Below, in pieces: positions 11,962 through 23,006 of a stretch of 64,000 nt of DNA. Position 1 is the first letter of the stretch; each line of letters starts with the position of its first letter. The stretch is taken from contig JADIIX010000017.1 of the NCBI GenBank assembly GCA_027604505.1, forward strand, positions 165,994 to 229,993, in the 5' to 3' direction. The translations under genes were made by a program, and so were the position numbers. The notes beneath the pieces are model-generated. The model had not been told where the DNA came from. It saw nothing but the letters and a program-made list of their open reading frames with translations, and did not search any database. The DNA is from Gonapodya sp. JEL0774. Lineage: Eukaryota; Monoblepharomycota; Monoblepharidomycetes; Monoblepharidales; Gonapodyaceae.

Positions 11962-14134
11962 ATGGAACCAGTGTCAAATTTCCCGCTTGTCTTCCCGGCT
12001 TCATCCGCAACTCCGTGCCGTGATTTTCATGGACTGATTCCCGCAGCCGGTCGAGAGTTCGCAGTTGCTTTCAGACTTCCGGGAAGAAATGCACGAAAGC
12101 GCCCAAGAGACCATGAGAGAACAACATCCACAGAAGGCATCAAAGACAAGGAGGATCCAATTTTAATGGTGGATGATGAATTGCTTGGGGTGTTGCAGGT
12201 CTGCGAGGATGCTTTGAAAGATGTGAATGTTGGACCCAATACTTGTGACTCTTTCCTCAGTACTTAATCAGCTAATTTAAAAAGTATCTGAGACAACGGA
12301 TCCTTGTTCCTTAGCGGCTGGCTCGCAGCCTCACTGCGGAATCGTTCTTGACCGATTTCACCGAACTGGTCGTGAGTCGATCTATCACGCTGAAAGCTAC
12401 CCCGTCCCTCAATTACATGTCGCCTGTACAAGGAATCTGTGCTTGTGTCACGCCCTCTTCCTCCACGCCCAACTGAGTGGTCGGGAGATTTCTATGCATC
12501 TGCCTTTGCCGAGATAAAAGCGTTGGGGTGGCACAGACTCCAGGATGTTGACGAATCATTTAGTGAACTCACGTTGAAAGCCAGGTAAGCTCACGCTGAT
12601 AGTTTCGCCCATGTGGTACGCAGTGAGCCTGGAGACTTCGTGAAGTGGCAGCTCGTACTTCGAAGTGACTCTAATGAAGCTTAAGGAAGCGCAATTGTCG
12701 CGAACAGTTTAAGAGAAGAGGACTGGGACAATCTTTGTTGACCTACTAAAAGAAATCTGGGTTTTCGGAGCACGCCCAAGGTGCACACTCTAACCGTTTC
12801 TTTCAGCGACTCTCGCGCACGGTCGCATTTTGTTCGCATAGCACTACCACGCAGTGGTTTCGGCATGCATGGTTCGCGACCCGTTACTGTGCGCATGGAT
12901 TTGCCGGGACACACAGCACCTACGAAAGTTGCCACATCTCGCCTCAGTGCAGCGGAAGGAGGATCGATGGGGTTAAGGGATATTCTGAAAACATTCGAAA
13001 AGGTGAGAGAGCGGAGAAGAGAAAAAGAAGCGATTATTTCAAGTAAGCGGAACCCCACACACCACATCCTTAACCTAATTAGATTCTCGAAGAATATCAA
13101 GTCTTTTGGTAAATATCGTCATTTTGTTGCTCACCAATTTAGTTCATCCTTAATCTTCCAGAACTCTCTACCAATTGAAAGGGATCAACTTGACGACTTG
13201 GACGCAAACACGTGGATTGTCGAACCCGACCCTCCTCGCCGAAGTCATACTTACCGCCGGGTGGCTCTTGGTACGTTGCACTTAGAGGACACTGGGTCGT
13301 CTCGTAACACTTTTGAGCTATTCGCGTTGTTGTCAAATGTCATAGGAAACAACCTATATTTGCACGTTGACCTTGATCCACTTGCACCACTCGCACCTCC
13401 GGCATACAAATTTCTTGGTGCAGATCGAGCAGCGATTAAGGCTAGGGAAACAGCGAGGAAAAATGTCTCCTCATGGTGAGTTTTGCAATCATCTTCTTAT
13501 GTCACCGTCTTCATTCTTCAACCTGGTGGTTTTAGGGACCTTTCAAGGACTCTCCGTGCAAACCTCGAAGCATTAATAGAAATGCCGTTACCCCCACGAC
13601 CCGCTACCGAGCACACAGCATCGCAGTCGTCGACTGGAGGGGCCGTGGGCGTTAGGGAGTGTGGCATATGTTACTCGTGAGATTTTGCGTGGACCTCTTT
13701 CGGCGTCAGTACCTTGAAGGTTTAATGTCCTTCAATTTCTTCAAATCCGCGCGCTCAACAGCCATCGCCTCCCCGTCGATTTTGGGATGGATGATGGCCC
13801 AAGTCGAAGTGTTGACGCGGACGGCGCAGTCCCTGATCAGGTTTGCCGAAACGGCATGTGTGGACGAGTGTTTCATCATAGCTGCTTGGTATGTGCGGTC
13901 GCGTTGGTTTATTGGCAAGCTTGGTGACGACGTCGCCGTCGGTGATTGATTATTGCGTTAAGTATGAATGGTTGCGATCTCTTCCGGCAACTCGGGTGGT
14001 CTTCGGTGCATTGCAGGGGGTATGTCCATACTGCTCGCATGTAAGTGGTGGTGTTGGTCTCCTGACGCGCTTCTCTTCGATCAACCATTAAAACCCCGTA
14101 GGTTATCACAACCACAAAGCCCACACCTGAATAA
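11962..14134 (+). CDS. FANCL: FANCL, Fanconi anaemia E3 ubiquitin ligase
   Basis: Eleven exons (11962-12222, 12315-12371, 12433-12584, 12807-13002, 13083-13108, 13182-13270, 13346-13475, 13536-13676, 13762-13888, 13963-14040, 14102-14134) give about 429 residues. The N-terminus aligns with the FANCL ELF domain (FPLVFP, AAGREFAVAFRLP). The middle matches the double-RWD region (LPPRPTEWSGDFY, FWDQLDDLDANTWIVEP, FLGAD). The C-terminus is the FANCL RING: CGICYSHRL, PDQVCRNGMCGRVFHHSCL, YEWLRSLP, CPYCSH, with all zinc ligands present. Known: FANCL monoubiquitinates FANCD2-FANCI with UBE2T at interstrand crosslinks in the nucleus. It is about 55 residues longer than human FANCL, mainly in a charged insertion near residue 60 and before the RING. 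Exon 5 is only 26 nt. Very secure. Confidence 0.95.
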
Positions 14135-14675
14135 TAGGTAACGTCGACAGTCACTACACACACTTTCGTGGGGGACCTAGAAGCAGGTCGATTTCCTCAA
14201 GAGGAGAAGTCTTCCCTCCCTGCACACCGCACGGCGAGGATATTGATGGATAAAGAGAGTGAAAACCAACGAAGTATTCAGAAAGAGAGACACATTTCTG
14301 GAACGCTTGACTGATTGAACGATTTTGAGTGTGGACCAACCGGTCTTCTCATTCGAATAGCGATTGTGAATAGAGGAGAATGTTGTAATATAGTTTGTAA
14401 CATAACGTGGCAATGATGTCTTTGTTTTTGATACCGTGCCTGGACAGCAGCAGTCACGTTGCGGCGGAGCTTGCCAACATAAATATCTTTTCCAAATCCT
14501 ATCAAATTTCCGATACGTCAAGGTTTTCAACACTTTGAAATCTCGCAATCCCTTCCGTCACCGGGGCTCGCTGAGTGCCATCGTCCCCGGTCGTTGTTCC
14601 TGCCAAGTGCGCTCGACCCGTCCGTAGGGAGCTCTCACCAGGGATTCAAAGTCTTGCTCGGGATTCACAAACGCC
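14135..14675. other. Intergenic region between FANCL and zinc transporter
   Basis: No supported gene. Short open frames on both strands look random. It holds the FANCL 3' end and the transporter promoter; the last 60 bases are C-rich and precede the ATG. Confidence 0.5.
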
Positions 14676-16356
14676 ATGTATTCCGGATCCGACCTGCCAC
14701 TCCATCGTAAGGACATCCATGCCAATGGGTCCGCTGGCTCCTCCCCCTACTCTTCCCGCGCACACTTTGCCACATCGCGACCCACGTATTCCTCCTCACG
14801 TCGTTCTTCGCCCCGGTGGCTCACCACCTTCTTCATATATGTCGCTCAAATCTATGGCGACCCAAAGACTCGCAAGGTTTTCCTTTTTCTCTGCCTCAAC
14901 TTATCCTTCACCGGTGTCGAAGCGGTCTACGGCTACCTGACCAACTCTTTGTCGCTGACCTCGGATGCCGCTCACATGATGTTTGATTCGTCATTCATTG
15001 CACTGAGTTTGGCGGCGAGTGTGGTCACGACGTGGGAGGCGGACGATAAGTTCACTTACGGGTGGGTTTGGTACATCGCGCAAGATTGTGGCCGTTGGGA
15101 TTGTGAGCGAAGTCGCCTTTGCGGGGAAACCCTTAAGCTTACTGAGCACAAAAATGGAGAGCGATTTGAGAGCTGGACTGGCTTCTTCTTGCTGAGAGTG
15201 GTGCTCATGCCAATGCTCAGCCAACATTGCTGCCCGTCCATCCTCCCACTTACAGTTTTGGTCGCGTCGAGACCCTCACTGGGTTTGTAAATTGTGTTGT
15301 CCTTATGGGTGCGGCGATTTCCATCATATGGGAGTCTGTGGAGCGGATCCTAGAACCCCAACATGTGCACTCGGAGAAACTTTTGGTGGTGGCAGTGCTG
15401 GGGTTGGCTGTAAACATAGGTGAGTGGTATTGTTTTTGAGGTTCAAGGATGGTGGGGGGATTCTAGACGGAACTTGATTGGAGGTTCAAGTGGTGGAAGG
15501 AAGCAGTTGCTCTTTCCACTGCGTTCACTCGTGGTGATGGCAGAACCCAGTCGTTGCTTTTACCGGGAGGGAGGGCGTTGCTTGGGTCTCTGCCAGTCCT
15601 ACTAGACTATCATAACACTGTGTTCATATTAACGTCAGTTGGCATCTTCGCATTCGACCACGCCGCCCTCCACGGCCACTCCCACGATGGCCACGACCAC
15701 CACGATCACGGCTCGCACGCGCACGCTCACTCTCACTCACACGCCTCGTCACACGGGCATGACCACTCCAATGGTTCCCATGGGAATCATGGACACTCGC
15801 ACGGAGGAAAAGAGGAGACGAACCCCCTCATGCATGGCATGTTTCTGCATGTTCTTGCGGATACGATGGGGAGTGTGGGGGTGGTTGTGAGTGCGCTGCT
15901 GATTCGATGGTTTGGTGAGTGTCAGAAGAAAGAACAGGAGTTGGGTGGTTTTTTTTGAACTCTGAGCTGTTCTGCCCAATGCCCACTATCAACTGGGAAT
16001 GGTCAGGCTGGACATGGGCGGACCCCATCTGCTCCCTCGCGATCGCCATCCTTATTGTAGCGTCAGTGTACCCCTTACTTGTGCGTTCCTGCAATGTTCT
16101 GCTGCAACGTGTTCCGTCCTCGGTGGACGGTCGCGTCTCTGAGCTTGCCCCGCGTATCATGGCAGTTCCGGGCGTTGTCGGATACTCCCCACCGCACGTG
16201 TGGGAGATGTCCAGCACCAACTTCGTGGGCACCGTAAAGGTGCAGGTTGGCGAAGGGGCCGACTGGCAAGCCGTTGTGGATGGTGTCGGTCACGTCCTGA
16301 GGGATGTGGGTTGTCGGGACGTTGTGGTACAGGTTGAGAGGAGCAGAGTACTGTGA
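14676..16356 (+). CDS. Cation-diffusion-facilitator zinc transporter (ZnT5/7, Msc2 type)
   Basis: Four exons (14676-15061, 15256-15419, 15639-15914, 16007-16356) give about 391 residues. It has six predicted membrane segments. TM2 carries the zinc-site motif HMMFD within SLTSDAAHMMFD, and TM5 carries HVLAD, the paired His/Asp sites of zinc transporters. Between TM4 and TM5 lies a loop rich in His, Gly and Ser (about 50 residues, starting near HGHSHDGHDHH), and the C-terminus is a short cytosolic CDF domain. Known: this subgroup loads zinc into the ER/Golgi lumen by zinc-proton exchange. The N-terminal 60 residues are Ser-rich. The start is the first ATG in frame; a shorter start is possible. 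Confidence 0.92.
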
Positions 16357-17016
16357 CCATAATCCGTGTATTGCTGAGGTACTTCTGCCGACATAATTAA
16401 TTTACATGTAGCTCTTCCCAACAAAAGAAATTGTTGGAGCGGCCTTATAGTGTACTTGTACTGGGAAGGGTTGTACAACCCCGTCTGGCCACAGATCCGA
16501 TCATTCATCTCAGTTCGAGTTCGCTCTTTTCGTTAAAATTTGGAGCAGAAATCTCGAATGTTTGAAATTTTGGAATTTTTAATTTTCTGTTTTTCTTCTT
16601 GTCGTTGTGGGTCTTTACTCATGCGGATTCCACCGGTTGTGTGGGGATGTTTTCATGGGGGCAGGACTGCGCCACTGTCGAACCCTTGGCTCTTGGTAGC
16701 CGACAAAAGTTCCACAACACCAAACATTCCAACATTGCGGAATCGAAACAGCGCGTGGAGGACGGAAACTGTGAGCGTGTTTGGCCTTGAAAGGCGTATT
16801 CGGCGCTTCTGAAGAGTCTCCACTTTCCCAATGGCGGCGCTGACGTGAATCGGCGATTGCTTTTACTTTTCCTTCCTTCAATCTCAAGCTTCTTTCCACT
16901 GCGCATTTCTCGAAACTTGCATCCGCATCGTTTCCAATCTCAGCAGGCTGTTGGTTCCTGCCGGTGTGGGCAGAACATTCTCTCGAAAGCTCTTCCTCAG
17001 CCTTTTGGCACTGGAT
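16357..17016. other. Intergenic region, 0.66 kb
   Basis: No supported gene. AT-rich near 16540-16600. It holds the 3' end of the zinc transporter and the promoter of the next gene. An in-frame TTG-led extension upstream of 17017 is not used because an ATG follows. Confidence 0.5.
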
Positions 17017-19680
17017 ATGGCTGCGACCGAGGGCTCCACAAGAATGCAGCCGCTTTCTCTCAGTCGCTCTCCATCACCTCCGGATATGCTTGATATTTCC
17101 TACTCATTGCTCTCGCTTGCGCTCAAGAATCCGAGAGCTCTCTCCAGGGACCCACACCTGAACCTGGATGAGCAAAACTCCAATCCGCAACAGCACTTTG
17201 ATTTCTCAGCATGGCCATCTCCATTCCCCAACAGCCATACCCAAATCCCATTTGACCCGATATCCGCTCAACAGTTTATCTTTGATTCCATCCAGAAGGA
17301 GGTTGACGCCATGTCCGAGGTGGACGGCGAGCGCGATGAGTTGTCCGACGAAGATGATGGTGATGGACACTTGGATGCAGCCATGAATGCATCGCAAAAC
17401 GGGGTTGTGATTCCGAATCCCCCTTCCATTTCTGCATCGACGACCGTGCACTCGCCAGCTGGAGAAAGCAACTTCCCATTATCTGAGGACGTCACATCAG
17501 ATTCATGGAAACCCACAGGTCAAATTGCACCGATTTGGACTACGGAACTAGCAGATGCCGAATTAATTTTGCATGAGTCTGCACCCACCATTGCGACCCA
17601 CTTGGTGCTCTCACCGTCGGGATTGGAGCCTCTGGTCGCCCCCGAACCTCCTTTCACGCTCCTACCTCCTGCAGTTGCACCGACTTCCAACTTGATTTCA
17701 CTGGGAAACCGCTATCCTCCGCATACACCTTCTTTTTCCCGGCGCACGAGCGGACTCGTGGAGGTTGAGGAGTTCTCGGAAACTTCAGTAGCACCGGATG
17801 ACCTAAATGATCTTTCAAGCCGTTTGTTAGATCCATTATCCCCCGAATTTGATCATCCACAGTCAGTACTTCGAGCTGACTTGACCAGCATTCTCGATCC
17901 GGATGTGCCAGTCCATACACACTGGCCGGACCAGTCGGTGTTGAATCTCGCCGCCGCCGCACCCCCTCTTCCCCTATTCTCCCAGCTCTCTGAACGTGGA
18001 TCGTACTTGCCACTCGCTGGTAACTTTGAAGAAGATGGCGGCTTGAATGAGCTTTCTTCCTCTCGCCGCCCGCTCCTCCGAGCACCGCCGCTGCATCCTG
18101 CGCACGACCCACCTGGTGCATTAGTGACCAAGCGCCGCGCCATGTCGCCCCCTCCGTTGGCTCACATGTCTCACCGGCGGCCCAAGAGGTCGATGCTGGC
18201 AGATTTTCGTCGAGACGAGGGGGCGCTGGAATCCGAAGACCATGAGAACGAACCTTCTGACGCTCTTGAGGACGCATACGAGTGGCGTGGTGAAGAATAC
18301 GGATCGTTGAAGGGGCACAAGAGAGGGATGCGAGATGTTCGCCTGGAGAGTTACACGGGTTTGCACGCAGAGTCCGAGCTGGATCCTTCACACAATCTCT
18401 CCAACGTCAGAAATCGCGGCCGGAAGGCGCGTCGAACTGAAAATGGCCGGGAATGGACGGTAGAGGGTGACGAGGAGCATTTTGACAGCGATTCAATCAC
18501 CATGCTGCAAGGTAGTATGCAAGGTGGACCGGACAAGGAGATGGTGCGAGACATGGATGGATGGACCAACGGCGAAAAAACGCGCAAGACATACTACGTG
18601 TCAGGGTCCGCACTAGCACCCTCTCCCGCACACAGCAGCTTTCCAAACCGTCAGCGTGTCATTCTGAAGCCTACGCTTAAACGCTCCGCAGCATCATCGA
18701 CTCAAGAACATCAAAGTTGGGGGTCTGCCTCTCCTCCAAGTCATTCCGCTCCGCCGACATCCCAACATCCCTCTGCTCGACCCCGAAAGCGCTCTCATGC
18801 TCCCTCCCCCCTCACCAGATCAATAATTGCTACGGATCCACCCCCCGAGGAACCGTCCGAACACAGCGCTCCCACGCTCACCGTCGAGGAAGATTCAGAA
18901 GCTGATTATGGCACTGGGGATCAAACTACAAACGAAGGAGAAGTGGAACGGGACGGTCTTACTGTCCAACCATCAAGTGATGCTCCCGCTCCGTCACCTT
19001 CTGTAGGACAAGTCAGCCCCGCCGTTCGACCGGTCTCCGCTGTGCCCACTAGATTACGCAAGGCATTATCGAAGGAGCGGGATTCCTCCGAGAGCGTTGC
19101 GCGAGGTCCGACGGGCGGGGTCCGTGCCGCGGTCAGAATTGAGAGCCTTGCTGGCGGAGATGGCGATGATGAACGTGATAGCGCCCAGGCAGATCCTCGA
19201 GGAATTCGAAAACGGAAACGAAAGATCTCATCCGGATTTTTGGAGGTGTTTGCGCTGGAGAGGGACAAGAAGCTTCGCGAGGCGTTGGTCATTGCTTCTG
19301 GGGGCGACCCTGATGACCAAGCATCACACTCACCACCCACGGCGATTCTTACTTCGCCATCTCCTCCCGTGGTGTTGGTGTATCCCCGTCCCGCATCGTC
19401 CCCCTCTCCTGCCCCCACGGCACCGGTGATCGTGCCCGCCGACGCCCACTTACACCACCAACGGACACAACTTCTCCGAAAAATTGCCAAGAAAATAAAA
19501 AGTCATGCGCGGAGATTGGATGAGCTCGGAGATTCGGGGGATGTTGAGGGCGAGGGTGACAAGGAGAGACGGAAGTTGGTCGGAGCAAAGGCGAGATTGG
19601 TCAGGAGGCAAAAGTTGCTGAAAGGGATTGCAGCCGCCGAAGTGGTAGGCTTGGGGGATGCAGGCGTCGTAAAAGGATGA
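17017..19680 (+). CDS. Intronless disordered acidic/Ser-rich protein, 887 aa
   Basis: A single open frame from ATG 17017 to the stop at 19680. I recognise no enzymatic domain. The N-terminus has a short hydrophobic helix-like stretch (MLDISYSLLSLALKNP), followed by long Ser/Pro/Asp/Glu-rich disorder. The C-terminal third has basic patches: IRKRKRKISSGFLEVFALER, and a final Lys/Arg-rich helix (RTQLLRKIAKKIKSHARRLDE) typical of nuclear proteins. Inference only: a nuclear scaffold or chromatin-associated protein. It is unusual here in having no intron. Confidence 0.7.
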   Translation: MAATEGSTRMQPLSLSRSPSPPDMLDISYSLLSLALKNPRALSRDPHLNLDEQNSNPQQHFDFSAWPSPFPNSHTQIPFDPISAQQFIFDSIQKEVDAMSEVDGERDELSDEDDGDGHLDAAMNASQNGVVIPNPPSISASTTVHSPAGESNFPLSEDVTSDSWKPTGQIAPIWTTELADAELILHESAPTIATHLVLSPSGLEPLVAPEPPFTLLPPAVAPTSNLISLGNRYPPHTPSFSRRTSGLVEVEEFSETSVAPDDLNDLSSRLLDPLSPEFDHPQSVLRADLTSILDPDVPVHTHWPDQSVLNLAAAAPPLPLFSQLSERGSYLPLAGNFEEDGGLNELSSSRRPLLRAPPLHPAHDPPGALVTKRRAMSPPPLAHMSHRRPKRSMLADFRRDEGALESEDHENEPSDALEDAYEWRGEEYGSLKGHKRGMRDVRLESYTGLHAESELDPSHNLSNVRNRGRKARRTENGREWTVEGDEEHFDSDSITMLQGSMQGGPDKEMVRDMDGWTNGEKTRKTYYVSGSALAPSPAHSSFPNRQRVILKPTLKRSAASSTQEHQSWGSASPPSHSAPPTSQHPSARPRKRSHAPSPLTRSIIATDPPPEEPSEHSAPTLTVEEDSEADYGTGDQTTNEGEVERDGLTVQPSSDAPAPSPSVGQVSPAVRPVSAVPTRLRKALSKERDSSESVARGPTGGVRAAVRIESLAGGDGDDERDSAQADPRGIRKRKRKISSGFLEVFALERDKKLREALVIASGGDPDDQASHSPPTAILTSPSPPVVLVYPRPASSPSPAPTAPVIVPADAHLHHQRTQLLRKIAKKIKSHARRLDELGDSGDVEGEGDKERRKLVGAKARLVRRQKLLKGIAAAEVVGLGDAGVVKG

Positions 19681-19996
19681 AACTAAACTACGGATGGTTT
19701 TGGAGCCGAGAGCTTGGTGGGAAGAGTACATTGTGAATCGATACGCTGAAGCAGGGGTCGCGAACAGTGGATGTCAACTCGAACAAACAACTGTTACCCA
19801 GCAACAATACCTTGAACGTTGTTCTTCTTCTGCAACCACCAACCAATATTTAGAAATCAATTTACGTTACCTTGTACACGCTTGCACGAAACACACCATA
19901 CACAATAGTTCTTTGAGAATTGATTCCACAGTGAAAAAAAGTCCATTCACATTCAAGAGGGCTCTCGTAACATTGAACACTAATTTTCACATGAAG
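19681..19996. other. Convergent 3' intergenic region
   Basis: Separates the 3' ends of the disordered-protein gene (+) and TIM21 (-). No coding signal; AT-rich stretches around 19840-19950 would suit the two polyadenylation regions. Confidence 0.5.
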
Positions 19997-21520
19997 TTAA
20001 GATCTCTTCCCGCTAATAGAGCCCGTTATCCACCTCCAAACACCACCGACCTCACCCCTCTCTGTCCGATTTGATTCTTTCGGCGTTACTACGGGTTGCT
20101 CAGAGATCCCGAGCCACTCGAACCACGTCCGCTCATGAGGCACTGGAGGAGGACTTTCCACAACCTCCGCCTCTTTAACCACTTCCTGCCCCGTTACACT
20201 CCTCACCCAATCTGTAACATTTTGTGCTGCTTCTGTCCACCCGCCCTTTGCTGTTTCAGCGACCTGTTTTGCTGCATCGACCAGTTCAGGAGGAGGGGGT
20301 GGTAGTGGTTGTCCCGCAAACTGACCAACGATGAAATCACGGGCGGATGTTGCGGCGTTGGTTATGCGGGTCAGGGGGTCGGGTTCGGGGGGTTGAGTTG
20401 CAGACGTGGTGGCAGAAGGGGGTTTTGTGAGTGGGACACGCACAGGTGGAGATGAGGGTGAGCTGTCAAACGAGAACAAGCCTACAATTACGTTCAGATT
20501 GAGAGGTTTCAATTCAATGACGGCATTGTATGGTAGGGTTGTTCGCGATGCTCACCGCGGCGTCGGGACCTTTCATCCTTTGTTGGAGGTGCGGGTCGGT
20601 GGTCTTCTACCACTACACGTTCAGACGGCAGACCTTGGCCAGGGACGTCAACGTAGAGGTAGAACGGAGTCCAGTGGACTCCTGAGGGGTCCTGGCGAAA
20701 GGTGTTGCTGCTGAATATGGTGCCCCGCACTAAGCTGTTGTGCCAGAACTCACCAGTACCATCTCTCCATTAACTGTTCCGGTGCTCTTTGCCCCTTGGA
20801 TGTAAAAGCGAACAATCATCTTCTGCTGGCCTGTGACAGGGTCTTGCACAATGTGATGACTGGAAGATTGCAGACGGAGCAAATTCGTCAGGCAGGTATA
20901 GTGGTAATGCAATTTCAGTCGTGCAGCTCCGCGGAACTCACTTGACAGTCTTGACAGTCCGCGCTCGACTGCTTTGATCCACGGTACCCCGAATCGGAGT
21001 CCCAACAAGTTCTCCGACTCGCTCGTGTTCCTTCACGCGCTCAAGAAGCTCCCTGAATACCGTGGTCGAAGATGTATCCCCAAGTAGCTCGGAGCCCACG
21101 GTATACATAAGGTATCCTTTGGAGGCAAGTCAAAGGATTCACAGTCACGAATTCAAAGTCTGCCCACAGCTGTTACGAACCAAACACCGCCACGCCTCCC
21201 ACCACTATGCCCGTGTTGAGAATCCATCGCGAGCTGCCCTGAATCCCGGCTTTGAGTCGGTTGAACAAGGTAGGTCGACTGAAGCGATCAACGTCAGCAA
21301 ACGAAGATGCCCAACGCCTGTCCGAGCGATGTTTTTGGGATCTCTGATGTGTCTCGTGTGGATACACGCCAGTACGAAGTTCCACGGGCTTCAAAGAAGG
21401 GGGCTTGCAGGAACAAGTCAAAGAACGACTTGTGTCCCACTTCCGTGAGAGAGTGACAGACTGACGAAGTCGCGGAAGTGAGGCTTCGAAGAGCGTATGA
21501 TGGATTCGCGGGGATCGCAT
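19997..21520 (-). CDS. TIM21: TIM21, inner-membrane subunit of the TIM23 translocase, with long C-terminal tail
   Basis: Five exons (21181-21520, 20942-21116, 20754-20859, 20556-20691, 19997-20481) give about 413 residues. The first 80 residues are Arg/Ser-rich with few acids, as in a matrix presequence. A transmembrane helix (WILNTGIVVGGVAVFGYLMY) is followed by the Tim21 intermembrane-space domain: SSTTVFRELLERV, GTPIRGTV, IVRFYIQGAKSTGTVNGEMV, WTPFYLYVDVPGQ and RVVVEDHR. Known: Tim21 contacts TOM22 and couples the TIM23 motor-free form to respiratory supercomplexes. About 150 residues (Pro-rich, then a helix and WFEWLG, VWRWITGS) extend beyond the usual end; they lie in the final exon joined by a good phase-1 intron. 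It is divergent from the thioesterase gene, 169 bp away. Confidence 0.88.
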
Positions 21521-21689
21521 CTTTCAAAAAACTGAATTTCACGAAAATATACAGAATTTGAAGAGAGTTGGGCAGTTGGTTTGTGGGAGTGTTCCCAACA
21601 CAGGCTAAACGGCCAAATTCAGCCAGGAGCACCGGAAGCTCTCCCAATTTAACCCCAACGATTTCCGAGAACAGACCATCAACGGTTCA

Positions 21690-22984
21690 ATGTCAGTCCC
21701 CTCCATCCAAGAGACTGCTCGCTCAAAGATTCCAGGTTCTCCTGGCATCTCTACTCCGCACCATTTCGATGCAGACACCGCCGTCAAGTCCGTTTCCGGT
21801 CGCCCGGGGTGGTACGAATGCTCCCTCCACCCGAGATGGCAGAACAATAACGGTGAGTTGTCCCTTCGCATGTCTCGCTGTACTTCGCACACTGAAGTTT
21901 TCTTTCAGGAACTGTCTTTGGGGGCTACATAATCCCCATCGTGTTACGAGCGATTGGGGCAGAGCTCGCCCCTTACGGATTCGATAAAGCTGTGTCCTGT
22001 TATCTACAGTATCTAATTGCACCACGCGTGGATGATACCATTGAACTCGAGGTTAAGGTGATGAAACGAGGCAAGAACTATGCATTCACAACTACAACAA
22101 TATACTCACGTGCAAAAAAGGTAGTACGACTTCATCAGGGCGCAACTTCCGCTGTTAACATCTCGACATTGATCACTCATGTTCAGGCCCCATCACACGT
22201 TGTAACTGCCGTTTTCGGCACGTCCGCTGCCCGAAATCCCACCCTTCTGCGCGAGAGGCGAATCGACCACCTACGAAAGCCTTCGTTCTGCGTTGGCGGA
22301 CCGAAAAACATCGATGAGCTCGAGAACATGTGGTTGCTCATGGGCAGGACCGACGCACATCATTTCAATCGCGGCATCGAAATGCTGATGCACCGGCGCG
22401 ACTTCACCGACCTCAAGGTTCGAGCATCACAAATTCAAACCAAATCCAACTACAAAGCTATTCCACCACCCCGCGATCAAACTTCCAACAATATTCCTTA
22501 CCCTTCCTCCAAGGACGAGATGATGGAGCTTTCAGCTGATCTGGCTGTTCGATTCCGCGACGGAAGATCCCACGATGACCTTTCAGTAGCCATGGTTACG
22601 GATGCCGTGTGGGCTATGAATGAGTTTTTTGCAATGGATCAGGGTCTTCCCCGAGGGAAGCGATTCACGAGCAGGTGAGCAACTTAGTACACTGACTTCC
22701 AAACCATGGTGGTCACATTCACGGCTGTCCCTTCTGAAACCAGCACCATGTCCCTCGCCCTCCACTTTTTTGCATCCCCGCTCCCCAACTCATCCTATCT
22801 TTGCTGCCGCGGCGACATCACTGTCGTGAATGGCCGCTTTTCCGAGTTCGAAGCCCTCATTTTCGACCAGCAAACGGGGGCTTTATTGTGTACGGGAAGG
22901 CAAGTGCAAGTTACGGACGTAGAGAGTGATGAGGAAGTTAAGGAGAAGCATGCCAGGAGGACGGAAGGGGTGGCTAAAATATAA
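21690..22984 (+). CDS. Acyl-CoA thioesterase-like protein (double hotdog, TesB-like)
   Basis: Four exons (21690-21852, 21909-22120, 22187-22674, 22744-22984) give about 367 residues. The first hotdog domain shows GTVFGGYIIPIVLRAIG, and a later segment has SHVVTAVFGTSA; the second hotdog has STMSLALHFFASPLP and GDITVVNGRFSEFEALIFD, ending in TGALLCTGRQ, as in fungal thioesterase-like superfamily proteins. Known: such proteins hydrolyse acyl-CoA esters. The 66-nt segment 22121-22186 has GT-AG ends and is a multiple of three, so it could be retained; I treat it as an intron because it interrupts a conserved beta strand. No peroxisomal SKL tail. The stop is 22 bp before the next gene's ATG. Confidence 0.82.
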
Positions 22985-23006
22985 TGTTGTCTGGTTCATT
23001 CAATAT

